DNA of 64,000 nt from Faucicola sp902506215 (GCA_016888885.1 CP069437.1:1922001-1986000); one strand, 5' to 3'. Shown: positions 1 through 7,197, counted from the first letter of the stretch. The notes: generated from the sequence alone by a model not told the origin. Numbers and translations: made by a program.

Positions 1-708
1 GAAACGGTGCGAAAAAATTTGTATGCGGTTACCAGTTTTGCTAAGGCGGAAAAGGAAGGACGTACCGAACTTACGCCCATTCAAAAGAAAGGTCAAAAAA
101 TCTATCCCACTTGGAAACAGTTTATTGATGTGGTCGAGCAAGCGGTTGCGTACTACAACAACGAATGGGAACACAGTGAGCTTGGTACAACGCCTGCGGC
201 ATACCGTGAGGCGCTGATGGATAAGATGGCAAAAGATGGCGTGGATATTATCCCGCTCACTGAAGTTGAAGCCCGTGATATGTTCCGCCCGCACTTTGTC
301 CGTAAGGTACAACGCGGTTGGTTGTCGGTACTCAATAACAACTACTGGCATAAAGCCCTTGAGGCTTTGGACGGTGTGGAAGTGGTGGCGTATGTAGATA
401 TTCATGATGCGTCAAGCGTGATTATCCGCCACGGCGATGGTCGCTATGTGTGTGATGCGGTGCTCGATGGCAATAAACGAGACGCCTTCCCCAAAACGCT
501 GGTGGAGCAAAGCCGTGAAGCCCGTGCCAATCGTCGTGTTAAGAAATTGCAAGATGAAATCGCTAAGGCAGAAGCCGAAAAACGCCCTGCGATTGAGCTT
601 GAGAAACTGGCAACGCTTAGTGAATTGGTGGTTGGGTCGGATGTGAAAGCGACTGATGATTTAATCTTGCACGAATGGCGTGCTAAAGCAATCAAAACAA
701 TCAACTAA
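1..708 (+). CDS. Mu-type transposase A, C-terminal part (5' truncated by window edge)
   Basis: The frame is open from base 1, so this is the last 235 residues of a larger protein; the GTG at 7 is not a real start. Mu A-type transposases bind the phage ends and catalyse strand transfer during integration and replicative transposition. The visible part contains the end of the catalytic core (motif AVAYYNNEWEHSEL, resembling the tail of rve/DDE domains), a beta-rich domain with DGRYVCDAVLDG resembling the Mu transposase C-terminal domain, and a charged coiled stretch (residues about 170-205) where MuA contacts ATPase B. Identification rests mainly on position directly upstream of a MuB-like ATPase. 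The N-terminal end-binding domains are outside the window. Confidence 0.85.
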   Translation, partial: ETVRKNLYAVTSFAKAEKEGRTELTPIQKKGQKIYPTWKQFIDVVEQAVAYYNNEWEHSELGTTPAAYREALMDKMAKDGVDIIPLTEVEARDMFRPHFVRKVQRGWLSVLNNNYWHKALEALDGVEVVAYVDIHDASSVIIRHGDGRYVCDAVLDGNKRDAFPKTLVEQSREARANRRVKKLQDEIAKAEAEKRPAIELEKLATLSELVVGSDVKATDDLILHEWRAKAIKTIN

Positions 709-730
709 AACCTTAACAACAACGTAAAAA

Positions 731-748
731 CCGCCACGGGAATGGCGG
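731..748 (+). promoter_or_regulatory. Hairpin between transposase A and ATPase B
   Basis: CCGCCA (731-736) and TGGCGG (743-748) form a 6-bp GC-rich stem with a 6-nt loop, with no U-tract behind it. It stands just before the TAGGAG ribosome binding site (751-756) of the next gene, so it may tune translation or message stability between A and B rather than end transcription. Confidence 0.45.
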
Positions 749-764
749 CTTAGGAGAAAACAGT

Positions 765-1640
765 ATGAGTATGCAAGCTCTAAAACAGTATATCGAACAG
801 ACTGGCATCAGTCAATCCAAGGTCGCCACCTTACTTGGGGTGTCGACTGCGACTGTTAGCCAATACTTAAAAGGTACTTATAACGGTGACGTGGAAGGGG
901 TGGACAAAAAAGTGGTTGAAATGCTCGACCGCCAAGCCGACAAAGCAAAAGACGTGAAATCGGATTTTGTGGAAACACCTACCGCCAAAGATATTTTTGA
1001 TGTGTGTGCGATGGCGCACAGCATGGCAGATATTAACCTTGTCATCGGTGAGGCAGGACTGGGTAAGACGGTCACGCTAAAACAGTACGCTAAAACCGTG
1101 GATAACGTGATTTTGGTGGAAGTAACGCCGACCTATAGTCCAAAAGTGATGTTGGTTGAGTTGTGTAACCGCTTGGGTATCGTGCCAAGTCGTAGCAACC
1201 ATGACAACGAAGTCAGCATTGTGGAGAAACTTAAAGGCTCGGACAAGTTACTCATCATCGACGAGGCGGAATTGCTGGCTTATAAGTCGCTTGAGATTAT
1301 CCGCCGTATTCATGACATGGCAAAAATTGGGGTGGTTTTGGCTGGTATGCCCCGTCTGCGTGCCAATCTGCGTGGCAAAAAAGGCGAATACAAGCAGCTT
1401 TATAGCCGTATTGGCTTTGTGGGTGATTTGTCTGACCGTCTGCCTGAGCAGGACATCGGGCTACTAAGTCAAGCGACTATTGGGACGGATGCGTTCAACG
1501 CCAAACTGTATGAAGCCTGTCATGGCAATGCTCGCCGCCTAAACAAGCTATTGCGTGGGGTGAATCGCTTGTCCAAGTTAAATAATCGTCCGATTGATGA
1601 AGCGATGATTAATAAATTTACGCAGATGTTGATTGATTAA
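765..1640 (+). CDS. Mu B-type target-DNA activator ATPase
   Basis: AAA+ ATPase that binds target DNA non-specifically, brings it to the transposase and stimulates strand transfer. The 291-residue protein has an N-terminal helix-turn-helix (about residues 10-45, with SQSKVATLLGVSTATVSQYL), Walker A GEAGLGKT at 95-102, and Walker B LLIIDEAE around 162-169, then a C-terminal helical domain with NARRLNKLLR. Length is close to Mu B (312) and to the DNA transposition protein family. ATG 765 has TAGGAG eight bases upstream. It follows transposase A by 56 bp, the standard order in transposable phages. Confidence 0.93.
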   Translation: MSMQALKQYIEQTGISQSKVATLLGVSTATVSQYLKGTYNGDVEGVDKKVVEMLDRQADKAKDVKSDFVETPTAKDIFDVCAMAHSMADINLVIGEAGLGKTVTLKQYAKTVDNVILVEVTPTYSPKVMLVELCNRLGIVPSRSNHDNEVSIVEKLKGSDKLLIIDEAELLAYKSLEIIRRIHDMAKIGVVLAGMPRLRANLRGKKGEYKQLYSRIGFVGDLSDRLPEQDIGLLSQATIGTDAFNAKLYEACHGNARRLNKLLRGVNRLSKLNNRPIDEAMINKFTQMLID

Positions 1641-1768
1641 TTCTAAACCATCTAAGCGATGGGAAAAATGAATTTTCATCAATCGGCATTGATACATTAA
1701 CAGATTTTATTTTTCGGTGCAAATCCTTAGCGGTTTGTACCCAAAAGTGAAATTAAAGGATGACCGAC
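1641..1768 (+). other. Structured noncoding gap between B and gemA
   Basis: No convincing ORF. Besides the 15-bp repeat it holds a second inverted repeat, ATCAAT (1678-1683) / ATTGAT (1688-1693), and a possible 8-bp stem between GGTGCAAA (1716-1723) and TTTGTACC (1734-1741) allowing one G-U pair. None has a U-tract, so this looks more like an operator or leader region than a terminator. Confidence 0.4.
1648..1662. repeat. 15-bp CCATC-N5-GATGG repeat, copy 1 of 3
   Basis: CCATCTAAGCGATGG has 5-bp inverted arms around TAAGC. An identical 15-mer occurs twice more at 6594 and 6654, and all three lie between genes. Here it sits eight bases past the stop of the ATPase B gene. Confidence 0.75.
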
Positions 1769-2221
1769 ATGGCTATCACGCCAAAGAAAAAAGCCCTACT
1801 CGCCAAAATCCATATCGCCAAAAAAGATTTGGGCTTGGATGACGGTACTTACCGTGACGTGCTACGCCGTATCACTGGCAAAGATAGCAGTAGCAAAATG
1901 CTGATTAGTGAGCTTGAACAGGTTATCTATGAATTTGGCAATCTTGGCTGGAAGCCATCGGCAGCCGCCAAACCAAAACACGGTAAAAAGCCCAAGGTCA
2001 GCACTGACAAGCCAAGTCGCCAAGCGGTTATGGATAAGATTGAAGCGATACTTTCTGACATGGGGCTACATTGGAACTATGCCCACGGTATCGCTCGCGG
2101 GATGCACAAAAAAGAGAAATTGGACTTTTGCACGGACGAAGAACTACACAAGGTGATGCAAGGCCTGGCGGTCTATCAAAACCGCCAACGCAAAAAAGCA
2201 AAACAGGAAGGCAATGAATAA
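1769..2221 (+). CDS. gemA: GemA / Mu gp16-family regulatory protein
   Basis: Member of the gp16/GemA family (DUF1018). In Mu, GemA is reported to affect host gene expression and DNA supercoiling; the molecular mechanism is not established. Diagnostic segments are KIHIAKKDLGLDDGTYRDVL near the N-terminus and a second block, LSDMGLHWNYAHGIARGMH, around residues 94-112. ATG 1769 is preferred over in-frame ATG 1760 because the Shine-Dalgarno AAAGGA (1755-1760) would overlap the latter and sits eight bases from the former. The gene overlaps the next by eight bases, so the two are probably translated together. Confidence 0.85.
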   Translation: MAITPKKKALLAKIHIAKKDLGLDDGTYRDVLRRITGKDSSSKMLISELEQVIYEFGNLGWKPSAAAKPKHGKKPKVSTDKPSRQAVMDKIEAILSDMGLHWNYAHGIARGMHKKEKLDFCTDEELHKVMQGLAVYQNRQRKKAKQEGNE

Positions 2222-2720
2222 AAACCATACCATCACCCAAGTCATTAGCGACAAATTAAGCGACGACGAGCTGGCGGCACTACTACCGCCGCAAGTGGTA
2301 GATATTGCTCAGTTTATTGGCTATTCAAAAGCATTGCTACTGGTCAAGGGCATGGGTGGTGTGGATTTTGCGGTACCAAGAGGACTGACCAAAAATCGCT
2401 CGGAGCGAGAACAACGATTGATTGATGCCATTGGTGTTGAGTCAGCCAAGCAGTTTATGGCGGTATTTGGGGGTGAGAGGCTGTATGTCCCCCGCTGTGA
2501 GCAACTGCTGCGTGAGCTGCGTAATCGTAAGTTTTGCGAATGTATTGATAGTGCTGTCGATGGTGGTATGACCCAGACCAAAGCGGTGCAAAAGTTTGCC
2601 TACGAATTTGGGATGACGGAGCGTAACGGCTACAAAGTGCTGAAACGTCATCGTATCGGCTTAATAGTAAGGAATTTTAACCAGTCTGATGACAGGCAGC
2701 TAAGTATGTTTGATGACTAA
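2214..2720 (+). CDS. Mor transcription activator family protein
   Basis: Mor and the related C protein of Mu are dimeric helix-turn-helix activators that switch on middle and late promoters. The 168-residue protein has the family plan: an N-terminal dimerisation part ending near LLLVKGMGGVDFAVPRG, and a C-terminal HTH around residues 112-155 (MTQTKAVQKFAYEFGMTERN, then YKVLKRHRIG). The start codon lies inside the end of gemA after AGGAAGG. No separate C gene is visible, so this protein is the natural candidate to recognise the four repeated late-promoter motifs described below; that link is inference. Confidence 0.83.
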   Translation: MNKNHTITQVISDKLSDDELAALLPPQVVDIAQFIGYSKALLLVKGMGGVDFAVPRGLTKNRSEREQRLIDAIGVESAKQFMAVFGGERLYVPRCEQLLRELRNRKFCECIDSAVDGGMTQTKAVQKFAYEFGMTERNGYKVLKRHRIGLIVRNFNQSDDRQLSMFDD

Positions 2721-2744
2721 TTTTGAAAGCAACGGGAGAAAACA

Positions 2745-3083
2745 ATGAGCGTAGATATGAAAATAGACTGGACAGAACTGGCAGAAGACCTTGCTGAAGG
2801 TCAAAAGGCAATGGAAAAGGCAGGGTTTGATATGGGTGGTGGTCGCACAGTTGAAGGACATGCGATGGAATTACCGCCAAGACCTTTTCTGAATCGTGAT
2901 GGTCGCAGTATCGATGACTGGTTAAAAATGCAGAATTTAAACCATACCGTGCAGTGGCATGATGACTTAATCCGTCAATTACAGGAACGTCAAGATCGCC
3001 AAGGCAAATGGATTGCGTTTTTGCTGCTGGCTTGGGTGTTTAGTGTGGTGTTTATGTGGTTTGGCGTACTGATGACGGTGTGA
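2745..3083 (+). CDS. Small phage membrane protein, unknown function
   Basis: Not recognised as a family. It has 112 residues: a polar N-terminal region with an acidic helix, a segment LNRDGRSIDDWLKMQNLNH around 50-68, a short helix RQLQERQDRQGKW, then one hydrophobic span (about 87-110) at the C-terminus. This makes it a likely tail-anchored inner-membrane protein. GGGAG lies nine bases before ATG 2745. It is in the early operon between the activator and a zinc-ribbon protein. Confidence 0.65.
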   Translation: MSVDMKIDWTELAEDLAEGQKAMEKAGFDMGGGRTVEGHAMELPPRPFLNRDGRSIDDWLKMQNLNHTVQWHDDLIRQLQERQDRQGKWIAFLLLAWVFSVVFMWFGVLMTV

Positions 3084-3090
3084 GGTGGGT

Positions 3091-3648
3091 ATGAAAACCA
3101 AATGCCCTAACTGTGGTTATCAAAGCGACATTGACGGTCTTATCCGCCTGATGTCTGGCGGTGAAGCCTTTATTACTGCCTTTGATGTACCGTGCGAACT
3201 GAAACAGCCATTGCTTAAGTACCTTGGACTGTTTCGCAATCCAATGGGTCATGATTTGACGTGGGATAAACTCACCAAAATCATCAATGAGATGATGCCG
3301 AGCATCAAAACTCGAAAAGTGACGTTTAACAAGCAAGTCTTTGATGCCCCGCCCCAAGCGTTTGTTTGGGGCATTGAGCAAATGATGAAACAGTTTGGTG
3401 AAGGTAAGCTCAAATTACCGCTCAAAAATCATCACTATTTATTTGCAGTCATGCAAAGTTTTGATATCCGCAAAGATGTCAATCCTAACCAAGCCGCAAC
3501 ATTGGGTGAATTTGTCGCCTTTAACGGGGTGAAAAAGCCTGTATTTGCTGGGCGTACCCAGCAAGAAACTTGGGATATCGTCAACCAAGCACGAGAACCT
3601 GGGGAGTCCCTAGATGAAACTTATGAACGTATCAAATCCAACTACTAA
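3091..3648 (+). CDS. Phage early protein with N-terminal zinc ribbon, unknown function
   Basis: The N-terminus has CPNCGY, one half of a zinc-ribbon; the partner cysteines are not obvious (Cys near residue 35 is a possibility). The remainder looks helical and has no family I recognise. ATG 3091 is preferred over the GTG at 3085 because GAGGTG lies between the upstream stop (3081-3083) and this ATG and nothing suitable precedes the GTG. It ends 14 bp before gam, in the same early operon. Confidence 0.65.
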   Translation: MKTKCPNCGYQSDIDGLIRLMSGGEAFITAFDVPCELKQPLLKYLGLFRNPMGHDLTWDKLTKIINEMMPSIKTRKVTFNKQVFDAPPQAFVWGIEQMMKQFGEGKLKLPLKNHHYLFAVMQSFDIRKDVNPNQAATLGEFVAFNGVKKPVFAGRTQQETWDIVNQAREPGESLDETYERIKSNY

Positions 3649-3662
3649 CAAGGAGCAGCCAA

Positions 3663-4178
3663 ATGGCTAAAAAAGCAAAAATCAAAGCAGTCGCCACTAT
3701 CATCGCTTGTCAGAGCCTTGAGCAAGTACAAGACTTTATCCGTCATATCGGCGACAAAAACCGCGAAGTCATCCGTCTGCAAGCCAAGATGAATGACGAA
3801 GTGGCAGCCATTACCAACGGCTACACGGAATCTATCAATGGGCTAAAGCAAGAAATTGAGCAGATGACAGGGGCGGTGGAAATTTGGTGCGCTGCCAATC
3901 GTAGCAAAATCCTAGAAAAAGGACTGAAAACGGCAAACCTAATCACGGGTGAAGTCTCTTGGCGGTTTAGCCCACCGAGTGTGAGCCTACGCAAAATCGA
4001 AGATGTATTGGCAAGTTTCAAAGAAAAGGGTTTGACCCAGTTTATCCGCATCAAAGAAGAGGTGAATAAAGAAGCTATTTTGGCTGACCCACTAGCAGTA
4101 AAGGATGTGGCAGGGGTGACTATCAAAAGCGGTCAAGAATTTTTTGAAATCAAGCCGTTTGAAGTTGAGGTGAAGTAA
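3663..4178 (+). CDS. gam: Gam-type host-nuclease inhibitor
   Basis: Mu Gam is a Ku-like protein that coats linear double-stranded DNA ends and protects them from exonucleases. The 171-residue protein has the long antiparallel helices of the family (about residues 20-75, including IGDKNREVIRLQAKMNDEVA) and the conserved block following it: LITGEVSWRFSPPSVSLRK, then EDVLASFKEKGLTQFIRIKEEVNKEAIL. AAGGAG is seven bases from ATG. The next gene starts on its last base (TAATG overlap), indicating translational coupling. Confidence 0.92.
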   Translation: MAKKAKIKAVATIIACQSLEQVQDFIRHIGDKNREVIRLQAKMNDEVAAITNGYTESINGLKQEIEQMTGAVEIWCAANRSKILEKGLKTANLITGEVSWRFSPPSVSLRKIEDVLASFKEKGLTQFIRIKEEVNKEAILADPLAVKDVAGVTIKSGQEFFEIKPFEVEVK

Positions 4179-4438
4179 TGGGAACGATAGCAAGCCTAAC
4201 CACGACTGCCAACCAAATCACAAAACTGTTGGAATTGGCAGTTGAGCCGCTTAATGAGAAGTTAAAAGAAACAGGATGCAAGGTAGTTTTTCGGCTAGCA
4301 AGACGTGGGCGTGAAAATCTGATGGAGGCATTCTTAGATAATAAAGGGTGGCGAACACCAGTAATCTTGAATGATGACGATTTACCAATGCTGTTGACCC
4401 TGAACCCAGACGATATCGTCAAATATTTGAAGTCTTAA
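4178..4438 (+). CDS. Small phage protein, unknown function
   Basis: An 86-residue protein with no recognised domain. It has an N-terminal helix rich in Thr and Leu, a basic middle (FRLARRGREN) and an acidic C-terminus (NDDDLPMLLTLNPDD). Its ATG overlaps the stop codon of gam, so it is probably made together with Gam and might assist it, but there is no direct evidence. Confidence 0.6.
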   Translation: MGTIASLTTTANQITKLLELAVEPLNEKLKETGCKVVFRLARRGRENLMEAFLDNKGWRTPVILNDDDLPMLLTLNPDDIVKYLKS

Positions 4439-4439
4439 C

Positions 4440-4497
4440 TGCCACATTTTAAGTGGCAAAACCGGAAATGCAACGCCGCCGCCAGTCGGTCACTGGC
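4440..4497 (+). terminator. Two hairpins after the gam operon
   Basis: TGCCAC (4440-4445) pairs with GTGGCA (4453-4458), overlapping the stop of the gene upstream, and GCCAGT (4481-4486) pairs with ACTGGC (4492-4497). Neither has a strong U-run, so if they terminate transcription they are weak; they may instead shape the leader of the HU gene. Confidence 0.4.
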
Positions 4498-4523
4498 AAA
4501 TCAAACCTAAAAAGGAAAATAGT

Positions 4524-4796
4524 ATGAACAAATCTGAATTAATCGCAAAAATCCAATCTAAAACCGTGATTGATAAAAAAGTAATGTCAAATGCCATTGA
4601 TGCTTTGGTTGAAAGTATCAGCGAAGAGTTGGCAAACGGTGGTACGGTGCAATTGGTCGGCTTTGGTACCTTCTCGGTCAAAGAACGTGCTGCCCGTACT
4701 GGTCGTAATCCACAGACTGGTGAAGAAATCCAAATCGCGGCTTCAAAAGTGCCAAGTTTTAAGGCAGGCAAAGCGTTTAAAGATGCTGTGAAATAG
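4524..4796 (+). CDS. Phage-encoded HU-family DNA-binding protein
   Basis: HU bends DNA and in Mu is a host factor required to assemble the transposition complex. This 90-residue protein has the whole fold: helix-turn-helix dimer base (MNKSELIAKI, then AIDALVESISEEL), VGFGTFSVKERAARTGRNP beta-arm with the DNA-intercalating Pro in RNPQTGEEI, and the SKVPSFKAGKAFKDAVK tail. AAAAAGGA precedes ATG by eight bases. It stands alone between a weak hairpin pair and a good terminator. Confidence 0.95.
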   Translation: MNKSELIAKIQSKTVIDKKVMSNAIDALVESISEELANGGTVQLVGFGTFSVKERAARTGRNPQTGEEIQIAASKVPSFKAGKAFKDAVK

Positions 4797-4797
4797 C

Positions 4798-4826
4798 GTT
4801 TAAACCCGTTTAAATCAATGTTTAAA
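4798..4826. repeat. Three phased GTTTAAA words behind the HU gene
   Basis: GTTTAAA occurs at 4798-4804, 4808-4814 and 4820-4826, 10 and 12 bp apart, so all three fall on about the same DNA face. The 5' part of the block reappears almost unchanged at 12313-12340 (AAATAGC, then GTTTAAA, CCC, GTTTAAAT). Confidence 0.7.
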
Positions 4827-4852
4827 GGCTGGCTTTTTGGCCAGTCTTTTTT
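4827..4852 (+). terminator. Intrinsic terminator after HU gene
   Basis: GGCTGGC (4827-4833), a U-rich loop, GGCCAGTC (4839-4846) and six T. One G-U pair is allowed in the stem. Confidence 0.75.
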
Positions 4853-4866
4853 GAAGGATATTAAAA

Positions 4867-5298
4867 ATGGATAATAGAAAGCTACAAGTAATCGATATGC
4901 TTGGATTAAATGTTATTGAAAAACATCCAAGACTTTGTATTGTCAAGAAAGAAGAATCTGACTTTTATGAAGACAGAAAAATTGTTTTTCTACAAAAGTA
5001 TGAGCGTCAATTTAATACCTTTTGTGATATGGATGATAATAGGTATAAGTTCGCACAATTAATTTTCTCAGTCAGAGAACTTGATGAAACTGCAATTGAG
5101 ATTTTAGCGGATAACATGAAAAAAAGATTGGCTAAAAAACGTGCAGAAGGCTACGGCGGCTGGCAATCTTGCACTGAAGATGAACTCTCTAACCTTTTAA
5201 CCCAAAGTTTAGAGAAAGGCAACCCTGTCGATATTGCAAATTTCTGTGCCTTTTTATTGGCTCGTGGTTTTACCTATAAAGCGCCAAAGCAAGCATAA
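4867..5298 (+). CDS. Phage protein with C-terminal GGW...PVDIANFCAFL block, unknown function
   Basis: A 143-residue protein. The C-terminal third (KKRAEGYGGWQ, then NLLTQSLEKGNPVDIANFCAFLLARG) matches a motif common in small phage proteins of unknown function and in the accessory part of some phage nucleotide-metabolism proteins; I cannot assign an activity. The N-terminal two thirds is unlike anything I recognise and is clearly more AT-rich than the flanking genes. AAGGAT precedes ATG 4867. It is the last gene before the first late-promoter motif. Confidence 0.65.
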   Translation: MDNRKLQVIDMLGLNVIEKHPRLCIVKKEESDFYEDRKIVFLQKYERQFNTFCDMDDNRYKFAQLIFSVRELDETAIEILADNMKKRLAKKRAEGYGGWQSCTEDELSNLLTQSLEKGNPVDIANFCAFLLARGFTYKAPKQA

Positions 5299-5299
5299 A

Positions 5300-5319
5300 C
5301 CACTGAACTCAATCATCTA
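5300..5319 (+). promoter_or_regulatory. Putative late promoter activator site, copy 1 (endolysin unit)
   Basis: Twenty-base motif CYACTGAACWNMWTCAWCTA, which contains the partial dyad TGA-N6-TCA centred at 5309.5. It matches copies at 12443, 19296 and 27127. A -10-like TAAACT at 5333-5338 would put the start point near 5345, about 35 bp from the dyad centre, the spacing expected when an activator replaces the -35 box. Copy 1 and copy 3 also share ACTGCCAAAAT exactly 36 bp downstream of the motif start. Confidence 0.65.
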
Positions 5320-5341
5320 ACCCACGAATAGCTAAACTGCC

Positions 5342-5376
5342 AAAATGCTCATAAATTCCCTTATGAGCATTTTTTT
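5342..5376 (+). terminator. Stem-loop with U-tract abutting the endolysin start codon
   Basis: A perfect 13-bp stem (5342-5354 with 5361-5373, core ATGCTCATAA) and a T-run that leads directly into ATG 5377. It has terminator form for transcripts arriving from upstream. A transcript starting near 5345 would lack the base of the 5' arm. Confidence 0.75.
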
Positions 5377-5871
5377 ATGGCAACTTTTTCAGACCTTAGC
5401 AAACAACGTATGGATGGCTTACATCCTACACTGCAAAAAATCCTTAATCGTGCCATCACCATCAGTCCACAGGATTTTATGGTGCTTGAAGGCGTGCGAA
5501 GTGACGAACAATGCTACATCAACTATGGCAAAGGTCGAACCGTTGCCCAGTGCACAGCAAAAGGCGTCCCTGCTCGATACGCTAAACCATCATTAGCCAA
5601 GGTGACTTGGCTCAATAACCCCTTGTCATCAAAGCATCGTAAACAAAAGGATGGCTATGGTCATGCTGTCGATGTGGTGCCGTACCCTGTGGATTGGAAT
5701 GACTTAGCTAAATTTGACACCATCGCCAAAGCTATGTTTGAAGCCCAAAAGCAATTGAAAGCTGAAGGCGCTATCCCTGCATCAATGTATCTGCGTTGGG
5801 GTGCAAACTGGGATGGCGATGGCAAATATCGTGAAAAAGGCGAAACTGACAGCCCACACTTTGAAATCTAA
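5377..5871 (+). CDS. Endolysin, M15 family peptidase
   Basis: Zinc peptidase expected to cut the peptide stems of peptidoglycan for lysis. The 164-residue protein carries the M15 zinc ligands in the common phage variant: SKH (His87), GHAVDVVPY (Asp99) and SPHFE (His161), plus the W..D pattern between them. There is no signal peptide, so export depends on the holin that follows 10 bp later. The start is unusual: no Shine-Dalgarno, only a terminator U-tract, directly precedes ATG 5377, so either it is read from a nearly leaderless late message or ribosomes load through the U-rich stretch. Confidence 0.9.
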   Translation: MATFSDLSKQRMDGLHPTLQKILNRAITISPQDFMVLEGVRSDEQCYINYGKGRTVAQCTAKGVPARYAKPSLAKVTWLNNPLSSKHRKQKDGYGHAVDVVPYPVDWNDLAKFDTIAKAMFEAQKQLKAEGAIPASMYLRWGANWDGDGKYREKGETDSPHFEI

Positions 5872-5881
5872 GGGGGGAAAC

Positions 5882-6112
5882 ATGAAATTTGAACTTGTAC
5901 CGAAATGGCAAACAGGCTGGAAATGGTTTAGTAACTGGGCGTTTATGATTATCGTCTTTTTGGCAACTGTACCCGTGCCCCCTGAAGTCATTGCCTTGTT
6001 GCCGCCTACTGTCCAAAAGCACTTAATCGCAATCGTGGCTATCTGTGGTTTGATTTTACGCTTTGTCAAACAAGCACCACCCAAGACTTTTGAGGTGGAA
6101 AAGAATGGGTGA
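5882..6112 (+). CDS. Holin
   Basis: Small inner-membrane protein that opens the membrane for the endolysin. It has 76 residues, an amphipathic N-terminus (KWQTGWKWFSNW), one hydrophobic span AFMIIVFLATVPVPPEVIALL and a second LIAIVAICGLILRFV, and a short charged tail, as in two-span phage holins. The start at 5882 is set by the strong AGGGGGG seven bases upstream; an earlier in-frame start would overlap the endolysin deeply. Its stop overlaps the next gene. Confidence 0.82.
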   Translation: MKFELVPKWQTGWKWFSNWAFMIIVFLATVPVPPEVIALLPPTVQKHLIAIVAICGLILRFVKQAPPKTFEVEKNG

Positions 6113-6308
6113 CATTGTTGACCGTGCCAACCTTGAGACGGACGCCTGGACAGCCGAGCGCATCCGTCAAACGACCAAAGGGCAAACACCCAATGATATC
6201 AGCGACTGCGTAGTATGTGGCGAACCGATTGGCGAAAAACGCAAGCAAGCCCTACCGTGGGCAGTGCGCTGCATAAACTGCCAGACAGCAAAGGAAGGCA
6301 AAAAATGA
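6105..6308 (+). CDS. TraR/DksA-type zinc-finger protein
   Basis: A 67-residue protein of the short TraR/DksA class, which in plasmids and phages can bind in the RNA polymerase secondary channel. Zinc finger ligands are CVVCGEPI and CINCQ at the C-terminus, with the family's PWAVRCINC pattern. The DxxDxA-type tip found in TraR is only partly present (MGDIVDRANLETDAW), so activity on polymerase is uncertain. GAGGTGGAA precedes ATG 6105; the gene overlaps the holin stop and the next start. Confidence 0.8.
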   Translation: MGDIVDRANLETDAWTAERIRQTTKGQTPNDISDCVVCGEPIGEKRKQALPWAVRCINCQTAKEGKK

Positions 6309-6592
6309 GCGATGCAATGATGGTACTAATTATTAGTACCGCGGTCGGTCTGATAAGTACGATTTTTTGGCGCTGGGTTAGCACAGTCAGTGATGGCAGT
6401 AAAGACAACACCAAAAAGGTTGATGATCTACGCACTGATTTGACCGGTTTTAAGCTTGAAGTGAGCCAAAACTATCAAAGCAAGGCGGATGCTCACCGTG
6501 ATATGCAAACCATTATGGAAGCATTAAGAGAAATCAAAACTGAGGTCAAAGAAGTCGGTAATAAGCTGGATAAAAAAGCAGATAAAACTTAA
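6305..6592 (+). CDS. Membrane-anchored coiled-coil protein (Mu gp25/DUF2730-like position)
   Basis: Start ATG 6305 overlaps the previous stop (ATGA). The 95-residue product has an N-terminal membrane span (residues about 4-24, VLIISTAVGLISTIFWRWV) followed by a long coiled coil to the end (KKVDDLRTDL, then EALREIKTEVKEVGNKLDKK). Size, topology and position between lysis genes and terminase fit the DUF2730-type proteins of Mu-like phages. A spanin-like role in lysis is conceivable but it has no lipobox or export signal. Confidence 0.65.
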   Translation: MSDAMMVLIISTAVGLISTIFWRWVSTVSDGSKDNTKKVDDLRTDLTGFKLEVSQNYQSKADAHRDMQTIMEALREIKTEVKEVGNKLDKKADKT

Positions 6593-6593
6593 G

Positions 6594-6608
6594 CCATCTA
6601 AGCGATGG
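6594..6608. repeat. 15-bp CCATC-N5-GATGG repeat, copy 2 of 3
   Basis: Identical to the copy at 1648 and extended here by AAG upstream. It begins one base after the stop of the coiled-coil gene. Confidence 0.78.
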
Positions 6609-6653
6609 TAAATACTGACTTAATTGTGCAGTTCAAAACGACGATTTTCTAAG

Positions 6654-6668
6654 CCATCTAAGCGATGG
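6654..6668. repeat. 15-bp CCATC-N5-GATGG repeat, copy 3 of 3
   Basis: Second copy in the same gap, exactly 60 bp after copy 2; both share the longer core TAAGCCATCTAAGCGATGG. Copy 3 lies 29 bp before the start of the DUF1804 gene. Confidence 0.78.
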
Positions 6669-6696
6669 GGATTATATTTTAGCATAAGGTTTCATC

Positions 6697-7197
6697 ATGG
6701 CATACGGTAAAGACAAAATTAATGAAGTACGCAAGCTGTATGTGTTTGACCGCTTTTCTTTGGATAAAGCCAGTGACTTTGCCAATGTGTCTTATGCAAC
6801 CTGTCAGCGTTGGAAAAAAGAAGCCAAGGCTCAAGGCGATGATTGGGATAAATTGCGAGCGGCTCACACGATGGCAAGTGGTGATATTGAAGACCTTGGT
6901 ATTGAGATTTTGACCAATTTTATCGTCACTTTTAAGTCGGCGATGGAAGAACTGAAGGAAAATCCACAACTTGACCCAGAGAAAAAGGTCAAGCTACTGG
7001 CAAGCGTGTCGGACAGCTACGTCAAAGCGGTATCAGCGAATCAAAAAACCATGCCTACGGTGTCTAAGTTGGCAGTGGCGTTTGAAGTACTGGATAAGTT
7101 TAAAGATTATGTGATGCAAAACGCCCCAGAAATCGCCCCAAAATTTGCTGAAATGCTTGTACCGTTTGGTGAGCAAATGGAAAAAGAGTTGAAATGA
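6697..7197 (+). CDS. DUF1804-family protein, probable small terminase subunit (Mu gp27-like)
   Basis: A 166-residue helical protein with an N-terminal helix-turn-helix (LDKASDFANVSYATCQRWKKEA), as in the DUF1804 family encoded directly upstream of Mu-type large terminases. By analogy it selects DNA for packaging. Its stop overlaps the large-subunit start (ATGA at 7194), so the two are coupled. AAGG lies ten bases before ATG. Confidence 0.82.
   Translation: MAYGKDKINEVRKLYVFDRFSLDKASDFANVSYATCQRWKKEAKAQGDDWDKLRAAHTMASGDIEDLGIEILTNFIVTFKSAMEELKENPQLDPEKKVKLLASVSDSYVKAVSANQKTMPTVSKLAVAFEVLDKFKDYVMQNAPEIAPKFAEMLVPFGEQMEKELK

Noticed and set aside
5345..5596. 83-residue ORF overlapping the endolysin start in another frame
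   Set aside because: It begins inside the hairpin and runs out of frame through the well-supported M15 peptidase.
6594..6668. Two identical 15-bp repeats 60 bp apart as a mini CRISPR array
   Set aside because: Only two copies here, the unit is short, the third copy is 5 kb away, and no cas genes are present.
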